From assembly GCF_009193255.1 (NCBI RefSeq), contig NZ_WACG01000001.1, positions 992,001 through 1,056,000 of the forward strand: a stretch of DNA of 64,000 nt, in the 5' to 3' direction. Made by a program: the position numbers and the translations under genes. Positions 58,174 to 64,000 of the stretch are shown in pieces (the first letter of the stretch is position 1; every line of letters starts with the position of its first letter). Under the pieces are notes generated by a model. The model did not search any database. It was not told the DNA's origin and saw nothing but the letters and a program-made list of their open reading frames with translations. This DNA comes from Arthrobacter koreensis (GTDB taxonomy: Bacteria > Actinomycetota > Actinomycetes > Actinomycetales > Micrococcaceae).

Positions 58174-59821
58174 GTGACAAGCGGTCGCAAGGCAAAAAAA
58201 TCGAGAGCCGAGGCGAAATCCTGGGTACACGATCTGAAACGATCAATGGAATCCGCGTCAGCCTTCTCATTATCTGTTCTGGGAAATCCGGGAATCGCGC
58301 ATTTTTACCTGCCACTTCCAGCCCCCCCTGAAGACGCCGCATCTCTTCCAATATCCGGTTTCTTACGTCCATAATTCGTTCGCCGATGACAGACCCTGCT
58401 TCCTTTTAGACTCTAATGGCTCCACCCAGCATGCCTCGCGCCACTACATTCTTTTTCACCAAATAAAAGTACAACGCAAGCTGATCCCTTTGCAGGCCGC
58501 CTTCGACATTATGGCCGAAGAAGAAGCTCGATTCAGGGGAACCCCCTTCGTCAAGACTGACGAGCCGCTGGAAGAGTCAGCCCACCTAACGGTTGCGGAA
58601 GTGATCGTAGCCCTGGACCCTACGGCTGACGACCCGCTCAGCCAGGCCCTCGATGAAGCCATCGAGCACGTCCGAGAGTTCCAACTTCACTACCACTTGG
58701 AGACCCAGGTATGGCTTCGGCGGCTGACCAGACAATCCCTTCCGCAACTCATACCTGTCCTCAGACGCAGCGCAGACGGATCCTCAACTCCCAGCACGAC
58801 AATGATGCTGGTCCACGAGGGTGGCCCTGATGCTGCAGCCGCTGCCGTGGTCGAAGTTTCGCACGAAAGACTAAATCGTCTGTTGGGCAGATCTACCCAC
58901 GGACCAGCCGACATCTTCAGGACCTTTGTCGAGATGCGACAAGAGGCACACATCTCCCGCCTGAGTTGCAACTATGCTGCTGCGAGCCTCTTCTGTGGCA
59001 TCGCAGCGGAAGCTCTCCTGACCGAGCTGGTGTTAATGCTCTTCTGGGAGGAAGACAAGCCGCTGCATGAAGTGGCTGAGCTGTTCGGCTCTAGGGACAA
59101 TATCTCTAAAGAACTGCTCTCGTCCATCGCCCACAGGCTGCGTGGCGACTGGGACAGGAACGGCAACGGCCCCTTGGGACGCTGGCAAAGAAACGTGGCT
59201 GATCTCAGGAACAGAGTGGCCCACCTCGGCGCATCGCCCTCCGAAGAAGAGGTGCAAGCTGCATTCGCCTCAGTTCAAGCACTAGAGGGGTACGTGGGGG
59301 ACCGACTCCTAGAGGGGCGAAACTTCGTGCGCTACTCACAGACGGTGCGCACCTATCTGAATGAAGATGGTATTGCCCGGCGAAATCGGGCCAAGGCGTG
59401 GAGCAAGTTTGCGAGTGGAAACGAGATCTTCCCCGCGCATGCAACCTCGCTGTTCACACTCTGGAAAAATGAGGTAGACCGGATCCGCTACGGCACGTCA
59501 GCCCCTAGCTTGGAACGCTCGGTGGTGGTCCTCGTTGCGTATCCAAACGGAGCGCAGCGGTGGTATCTCGTCGACGAAGAGGTGGATCTAGCCTGTGAGA
59601 TCGCCGAGCCAATACTTGATTCAATCACTCAAGAGACCTTGGAACGAAATATGAGTTTCGATGACTGGGATGTTGTGAGTTGCATGGTTTATCCAACTAA
59701 AACAACCCCGCCCGTATCACCTGAATGGCGTCCGAGCTACCACTTTCTTCCCCTGAAAAGCATCCATAGATGGAACCAATGTTTGTGGCGTCCCCCAGTA
59801 GACCACCCATCGCTTGATTGA
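58174..59821 (+). pseudogene. HEPN-domain protein gene, interrupted by a +1 frameshift
   Basis: Two frames join into one convincing protein. From GTG 58174 the first frame reads 66 codons to CCA then TAA (58372-58374). Skipping T58372 restores a frame that continues without a stop to TGA at 59819-59821, giving RPNSFADDRPCFLLDSNG onward, 548 residues in all. The central part (LFCGIAAEALLTELVLML to LGRWQRNVADLRNRVAHLG) has the HEPN helices with the Rx4H RNase motif RNRVAH. HEPN proteins are often toxins or defence RNases. Lower GC and mixed codon use mark it as acquired. The shift could be mutation, sequencing error or recoding. Confidence 0.75.
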
Positions 59822-59872
59822 ACTCACGGGCTACGACGAGCGAGAACTACGCTCAAAACCAGGCGGCCTGAG

Positions 59873-59901
59873 CGCTGCAGGGGACGTACACCCCTGCAGC
59901 G
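59873..59901 (+). terminator. Hairpin terminator after the HEPN gene
   Basis: Perfect 11-base stem CGCTGCAGGGG (59873-59883) / CCCCTGCAGCG (59891-59901), 7-base loop, 52 bases beyond the stop. The rest of 59822-60040 holds no recognisable gene. Confidence 0.7.
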
Positions 59902-60040
59902 TGCAAGCCGACTTCCAACTCCCGAACGGCTCTGCTGTCGTGAGGCCGGAAAGGTCCTGCGGCCCATTCGTTAGTTCTGAGGAGCCAGCCAGCGACGGGC
60001 GTCGTTGGGACGGCAGTCTTTATCTAGCCAGATTCCACTG

Positions 60041-61561
60041 CTAGCGGGCGCCGGCGAACTGTCCGGCGTCGCGCAATTCTCTGGAGACTGTGAACTCCTC
60101 CGCGGGTGCCTCTTCCTGATACTCCACGAGTTCGACGTGGTGCTCCACGAGGGCCTCGCGCACCTGGGCCGGGCTGGCGTAAAAGTACTCGCGTCGCAGA
60201 TTCACCAGATTTACACGCTGGCCGGCGAAGTGCTGGTGAAGCATGTTTTCAACACCCACAGCGTCCTTCGAGAAGAAAAGGGCATGCACATCGAACAGGA
60301 ACGGGACTGAGGCGTCTCCCAGTTCGCGGACCCGCTCCATCGGGTTGAGCCTGCGGGTCATACCGATCTTTACCACGCCTTGGCCAAAGGCTCCGAGGTT
60401 TGAGATGACGTATACATACCCGGCGCGAGTGTTCAGGGCGTTGTCCTCGGCGTCGGCCAGCTTGGCCTCAGCTTCCTCTAGCTGTTCCTGGACTCGCTGG
60501 ACGCCTTCGACGTCGCCCGAGGCCTGGAGTTGGGCCAGCACGGTGGCATAGTGATCGACTTCCTTCTTCTGCTTGGCCTTCAATGCCTCCCATTCGCGCT
60601 GCGCCTTGGCTGCTTCACGGGCTTCGGCGCGGGCCTCCGCTTCGATCTGTTTCTGAATCGCCAAGGCCTGCAGGTGGTTAGCAGCGAGGCGGAGTTCCTC
60701 CTCGCGCAAACGGTGGTAAGCGTTGGTGACCTGAAGTCCGATCATGGTGCCGCGCTTGGCGATCTGCTCGCGCGCCTTTTCCAACCGAGCCTGGGCCGTA
60801 GCAAGATTGCCAGCCTTGACAGTCTTCACGCAGTTCTCTGCTTCGGCGTTGTAGGCTCGCAGCAATAGGGCTGACAGGTCCCGGACGAACTTGTTCCCTT
60901 CCCTAGTCGAGTTGTTAAACATGAACCCGGATACCGTGGTGACCGCAGTCTTCTCCCGCAGTTTCTCTTTAATGCGGCTGCGCACCGCAGCCAGTTCGTC
61001 AGCAAGCTTAACGGAAGTCTCAGCCGGGTGCTCATAGTCGTAGAACCCCAAGTTGTGCCGGTCAGCAACCTGGCGCACATCGAGCACCTCGTCCCGGACC
61101 GCTACAAGCTCCGCGTTTACCGCCGCTAACTCCTTTTCGGCAGTCGAGATGGCCTGGGACAGCTGGGCGTTGTGGCGTTCTCGGCCCATGGTGTCCAGAG
61201 CCCCAATTCGCTGCAAGTCCGCGAGCATCTGAGCATTGGCTAGGTATACTTCGTCGGCATAGTGCTTTAGGCCGGTGGCTGGCAGGGGCGGGGCACCCAT
61301 GCCCGTGCGGTATGTGTTCTCCGCGCTGATCCCGAAACCTTCGGCAGGCGCTCCGAAAGCCTTCCTGTACTGCTTAAGTACATCCAGCAGGATCCACAGC
61401 ACGCCTCCTCCAACGAGCAGACTCAGTAAAAACGCCTCAGTTGGAAACAACGCCATCAGCACAAGGCAAGCGCAAGCCAGCCCGACGTGGCGACCGAACC
61501 CGGCCTGCTTCTTCTTCGGCTGTTCAGGTTCCGGCGCAGGGCCAAACGACAAATTGGACAT
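60041..61561 (-). CDS. SNIPE-like membrane-anchored DUF4041/GIY-YIG nuclease
   Basis: 506 aa from ATG 61561 (GGGGGGA before it). Transmembrane hairpin at about residues 25-61; long coiled coil around 105-165; DUF4041 at about 170-300 (LLLRAYNAEAENCVKTVKAG, YHRLREEELRLAANHLQ); second coiled coil at 300-375; C-terminal GIY-YIG (T5orf172/MUG113-type) nuclease at 381-460 with GYVYVISN, VVKIGMTRR, and the E-x-LH pattern VENMLHQHF. This domain order matches SNIPE, a membrane-bound nuclease that cuts phage DNA as it is injected. Domain assignment is firm; anti-phage function is inferred. Confidence 0.9.
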   Translation of the reverse strand: MSNLSFGPAPEPEQPKKKQAGFGRHVGLACACLVLMALFPTEAFLLSLLVGGGVLWILLDVLKQYRKAFGAPAEGFGISAENTYRTGMGAPPLPATGLKHYADEVYLANAQMLADLQRIGALDTMGRERHNAQLSQAISTAEKELAAVNAELVAVRDEVLDVRQVADRHNLGFYDYEHPAETSVKLADELAAVRSRIKEKLREKTAVTTVSGFMFNNSTREGNKFVRDLSALLLRAYNAEAENCVKTVKAGNLATAQARLEKAREQIAKRGTMIGLQVTNAYHRLREEELRLAANHLQALAIQKQIEAEARAEAREAAKAQREWEALKAKQKKEVDHYATVLAQLQASGDVEGVQRVQEQLEEAEAKLADAEDNALNTRAGYVYVISNLGAFGQGVVKIGMTRRLNPMERVRELGDASVPFLFDVHALFFSKDAVGVENMLHQHFAGQRVNLVNLRREYFYASPAQVREALVEHHVELVEYQEEAPAEEFTVSRELRDAGQFAGAR

Positions 61562-61760
61562 GATCCCCCCATAGTCACGTGATGATGCTCGAACGGTAGC
61601 AGTCGGCACTGACCCCGCTGCAATCCGCACCCCGTCATGCATCAAGATGAGGGCCCAGACCTGGCCTTACATGAGGTCGTCCTCGCACACTAGCGAGCCG
61701 CCTGTGAGGTAAGCGCTCCCATACCGGCGGATATGTCCACAAGACGGACCCGCCTCCCCC

Positions 61761-61818
61761 TTGACGTGACCCACCCCACAGGGCACACTGGATCATATAC
61801 GATTTCGTACTTGATCCA
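61761..61818 (+). promoter_or_regulatory. Promoter and GntR-type operator of the FAH-RraA gene
   Basis: TTGACG (61761-61766), 17 bases, CACACT (61784-61789). Over and beyond the start point lie nested palindromes: TGGATCA (61789-61795) / TGATCCA (61812-61818), with TACGA-TT-TCGTA (61798-61809) at the centre. Likely site of the GntR regulator encoded downstream. Confidence 0.7.
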
Positions 61819-61826
61819 GGAGTGAG

Positions 61827-63317
61827 ATGTCCACGAGCAGCACCGCCACACCGGAGACACTGGCACAGGCCGGCAAAGTCATCGCCGTCCACATCAACTA
61901 CCCCAGCCGGGCAGCCGAACGCGGACGCACGCCGGAGCAGCCCTCCTACTTCCTGAAGCCCAGCTCCTCCCTCGCCCTCACCGGCGGCACGGTGGAACGC
62001 CCGGCCGGCTGCGAACTGCTCGGCTTCGAAGGCGAAATCGCCCTGATCATCGGCAAGACCGCCCACCGCGTCTCCGTTGAAGACGCCTGGAGCTACGTCG
62101 GCGGCGTCACCGCCAGCAACGACCTCGGCGTGTACGACCTCCGCTGGGCAGACAAGGGCTCCAACCTCCGTTCCAAGGGCGGCGACGGCTTCACCCCCGT
62201 GGGCCCGGCCATCCTCGACGCCACCACGGTGGACCCCGCAGCCCTGCGGGTGCGCACCTGGGTCAACGGCAAACTCGCCCAGGATGACACCACCGAAGAC
62301 CTGCTCTTCCCCTTCGCCCAGCTGGTCGCCGACCTCTCCCAGCTCCTCACCCTCGAACCCGGAGACATGATCCTCACCGGCACCCCGGCCGGCGCCTCCG
62401 TGGCCGTCCCGGGCGACGTCGTCGAAATTGAAGTGGACTCCCCCTCCACAGGACAGACGACCGGCCGCCTGACCACCGCCGTCACCGAAGGCACGACGCC
62501 GCTGGCTCCCTTCGGCGCGCAGCCCAAGATCGATGACAAACAGCGCGAAGAAGCCTGGGGCTCCGCCGAAAAGGCAGGGATCGCGGCAGCCGCGGAGGCA
62601 ACGCGGGAAGAGGGAAAGATTCTCACCCCGGAACTGAAGGCCAAGCTTGAATCCGTGGCCACCGCCACGCTGAGCTCGCAGATGCGCGCCCGCGGCCTGA
62701 ACAACGTCTCGATCGACGGCCTCACCGGCACCAAGACCGGCCGCAAGGTAGTGGGCACCGCCCGCACCCTGCGCTACGTCCCCAACCGCGAGGACCTCTT
62801 CAAGACCCACGGCGGCGGCTACAACGCGCAGAAGCGCGCCATCGACTCCGTCCGCGAAGGCGAAGTCCTGGTCATGGAAGCCCGCGGCGAAAAGGGCACC
62901 GGCACCCTGGGCGACATCCTCGCCCTGCGCGCCCTGCACAACGGCGCTGCAGCCATCATCACCGACGGCGGCGTCCGCGACTACTCCACCGTCGCCAGCT
63001 TCGACCTGCCCGTGTACTGCGCCAACCCGCACCCCGCGGTGCTCGGCCGCCGGCACATCCCCTGGGACACGGACATCACCATCGCCTGCGGCGGCTCCAC
63101 CGTCCAGCCCGGTGACATCATCGTGGCCGACGACGACGGCATCCTGGTCATCCCGCCGGCCATCGCCGAGGAACTGGTGGAAGCCTGCATTAAGCAGGAA
63201 CACCAGGAAGAGTTCATCGCCGAGATGGTCAAGGCCGGCCACGGCGTCGACGGCCTCTACCCGATGAACGCCGCGTGGAAGGAAAAGTACGAGGCCTGGG
63301 CGGCGGAACAGGCGTGA
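61827..63317 (+). CDS. FAH-family hydrolase / RraA-like aldolase fusion
   Basis: 496 aa, two catalytic folds in one chain. Residues about 15-245 are a fumarylacetoacetate-hydrolase-family domain (HpaG-like) with metal ligands E68 and E70 (GFEGEIALIIG) and D99 (ASNDLGVYDLRW). Residues about 265-480 are RraA-like, the fold of 4-hydroxy-4-methyl-2-oxoglutarate/oxaloacetate aldolase, with TLGDILALRALHNG and IITDGGVRDYS. Together they could hydrolyse or decarboxylate and then cleave an oxo-acid from aromatic or uronate breakdown; the substrate is unknown. AGGAG precedes ATG 61827. Confidence 0.92.
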   Translation: MSTSSTATPETLAQAGKVIAVHINYPSRAAERGRTPEQPSYFLKPSSSLALTGGTVERPAGCELLGFEGEIALIIGKTAHRVSVEDAWSYVGGVTASNDLGVYDLRWADKGSNLRSKGGDGFTPVGPAILDATTVDPAALRVRTWVNGKLAQDDTTEDLLFPFAQLVADLSQLLTLEPGDMILTGTPAGASVAVPGDVVEIEVDSPSTGQTTGRLTTAVTEGTTPLAPFGAQPKIDDKQREEAWGSAEKAGIAAAAEATREEGKILTPELKAKLESVATATLSSQMRARGLNNVSIDGLTGTKTGRKVVGTARTLRYVPNREDLFKTHGGGYNAQKRAIDSVREGEVLVMEARGEKGTGTLGDILALRALHNGAAAIITDGGVRDYSTVASFDLPVYCANPHPAVLGRRHIPWDTDITIACGGSTVQPGDIIVADDDGILVIPPAIAEELVEACIKQEHQEEFIAEMVKAGHGVDGLYPMNAAWKEKYEAWAAEQA

Positions 63318-63991
63318 GCACTCAGTCCAAAGACGGGACAGTCAGCAAGGCCGAACAGGCCTACCAGACCGTCCAGTCGAAGATCGCCTCCGGTGAATAC
63401 GGCCCCGGGTACCGCCTGGTGCTCGGCCGGATCGCCGCGGACCTGGGCTGCTCCGCGGTCCCGGTCCGGGAAGCGATCCGCCGGCTGGAGGCCGAAGGGC
63501 TGGTCCGGTTCGAGCGGAACGTCGGCGCCACGGTCACCGGCATCGATCCCACCGAGTATCTCTACACCATGCAGACCCTGAGCCTGGTGGAAGGGTACGC
63601 GACGGCGCTCTCCGCACCGCTCGTCACGGCGGAGGACCTGGCACAGGCCAAGGCCATCAACGCCGAGATGCGCGAGTGCCTGGAGCACTTCGACCCGGTC
63701 CGCTTCACCGCCCTGAACCGGGACTTCCACTCCGCTCTGTTCACCAACTGCCCTAATCCGCACATCCTGGACCTGGTCCACCGCGGCTGGAATCGGCTGG
63801 GCGCCCTGCGCTCCTCCACCTTCAGCTACGTTCCCGGCCGGGCCCAGGATTCGGTGGCCGAGCACGAGCGCCTGCTCGAACTGATCGAGGCAAAGGCCGA
63901 CGCCGGCACCATCGAGGCCGCGGCCCGCGCCCACCGGATCGCCACCCTCGAGGCCTACCTGAAGCACTCCCCCGCAAGCTCCACCCCATAA
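63314..63991 (+). CDS. GntR/FadR-type transcriptional regulator
   Basis: 225 aa; GTG 63314 overlaps the stop of the fusion enzyme (GTGA). N-terminal GntR winged HTH (residues about 12-75: IAADLGCSAVPVREAIRRLE), then the FCD ligand domain with its metal-ligand positions (LNRDFHSALF, EHERLLELIE, AHRIATLEAYL). Expected to repress the operon through the palindrome upstream of 61827 and be released by a carboxylic acid. The frame from 63275 is an extension into the upstream gene. Confidence 0.93.
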   Translation: MSTQSKDGTVSKAEQAYQTVQSKIASGEYGPGYRLVLGRIAADLGCSAVPVREAIRRLEAEGLVRFERNVGATVTGIDPTEYLYTMQTLSLVEGYATALSAPLVTAEDLAQAKAINAEMRECLEHFDPVRFTALNRDFHSALFTNCPNPHILDLVHRGWNRLGALRSSTFSYVPGRAQDSVAEHERLLELIEAKADAGTIEAAARAHRIATLEAYLKHSPASSTP

Positions 63992-64000
63992 CCCCAGACC

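Noticed and set aside
58360-58390. Programmed frameshift as the preferred explanation of the HEPN gene
   Set aside because: No slippery heptamer, upstream Shine-Dalgarno-like stimulator or clear downstream pseudoknot was seen at CCA-TAA; a mutation or sequence error is simpler, though not excluded.
59814-60044. 76-aa frame between the HEPN and SNIPE-like genes
   Set aside because: Contains the terminator hairpin, no ribosome site and no protein-like pattern.
61635-63242. 535-aa open frame opposite the FAH-RraA gene
   Set aside because: Antisense shadow with Gly/Ala/Asp-rich low-information sequence.

Overview
High-GC actinobacterial chromosome, most like Arthrobacter and relatives (Micrococcaceae). 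Signs of this are strongly GC-biased third codon positions, many GTG starts, many 4-base stop/start overlaps, TANNNT -10 boxes, a tcrXY-like two-component pair, a SoxR with an actinobacterial-type box, and a Zur box of the TGA-N9-TCA kind. The species call is inference; no rRNA lies in the window. Most of the window is ordinary chromosomal backbone dense in transport, metal and redox genes, with no integrase, transposase or CRISPR array.

Layout. 1-6.2 kb: an MFS exporter (cut by the window edge) with a nucleoside hydrolase; a guanidine-III riboswitch in front of a paired SMR (Gdx-type) exporter; acetyl-CoA hydrolase/CoA-transferase; a secreted M14 carboxypeptidase. 6.2-18 kb: amino-acid permease; an MFS, response regulator, histidine kinase run; small membrane proteins; MntH; an ArsR-type regulator with a multi-half-site operator next to a DrrAB-like ABC exporter. 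18-24.6 kb: class A PBP, a coiled-coil/membrane protein pair, GNAT, SnoaL-like protein, tRNA-Ala(CGC), a cytosolic copper-storage (Csp3-like) protein, a DinB-like enzyme. 24.6-30 kb: an MntABC-type importer, IclR regulator and a P1B-ATPase with the rare TPC motif. 30-37.9 kb: a kinase/M23-like/aminotransferase fusion, a lipoprotein, a stand-alone TOPRIM protein, SoxR with a divergent MFS exporter, and small NTF2-like, wHTH and TetR genes. 38-41.7 kb: an Old Yellow Enzyme and three tandem F420/NADP-oxidoreductase-like paralogues. 41.8-49.8 kb: a bactofilin-like membrane protein, the AztDCAB zinc uptake locus under a Zur box, and a cyanase/FNT-channel pair facing a PAS-AraC regulator. 49.9-57.9 kb: a lower-GC orphan gene, a hydrolase/WYL pair, a Rv2629/Balon-like ribosome factor, a PIG-L deacetylase, a DUF1508 gene broken by a nonsense codon, and an ABC/DUF6297 operon. 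57.9-61.6 kb: a lower-GC accessory island with a frameshifted HEPN gene and a membrane-anchored DUF4041/GIY-YIG nuclease of the SNIPE anti-phage type. 61.7 kb to the end: a FAH-RraA fusion enzyme and its GntR regulator.

How they fit together. Two metal importers (Mn/Fe-type MntABC and Zn-type AztDCAB), MntH, a P1B-ATPase and a copper-storage protein make this a metal-homeostasis neighbourhood. Sequence-visible operators (TTnGG-N4-CCGAA before mntH and mntA, a Zur box before aztD) tie the uptake genes to metalloregulators encoded elsewhere. SoxR-MFS, OYE and the three Rossmann proteins point to handling of redox-active or electrophilic compounds. Several promoters place the -10 box 6-8 bases before the start codon, so leaderless mRNAs appear common and help fix start codons. 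The most unusual part is the small defence-like island at 57.9-61.6 kb.
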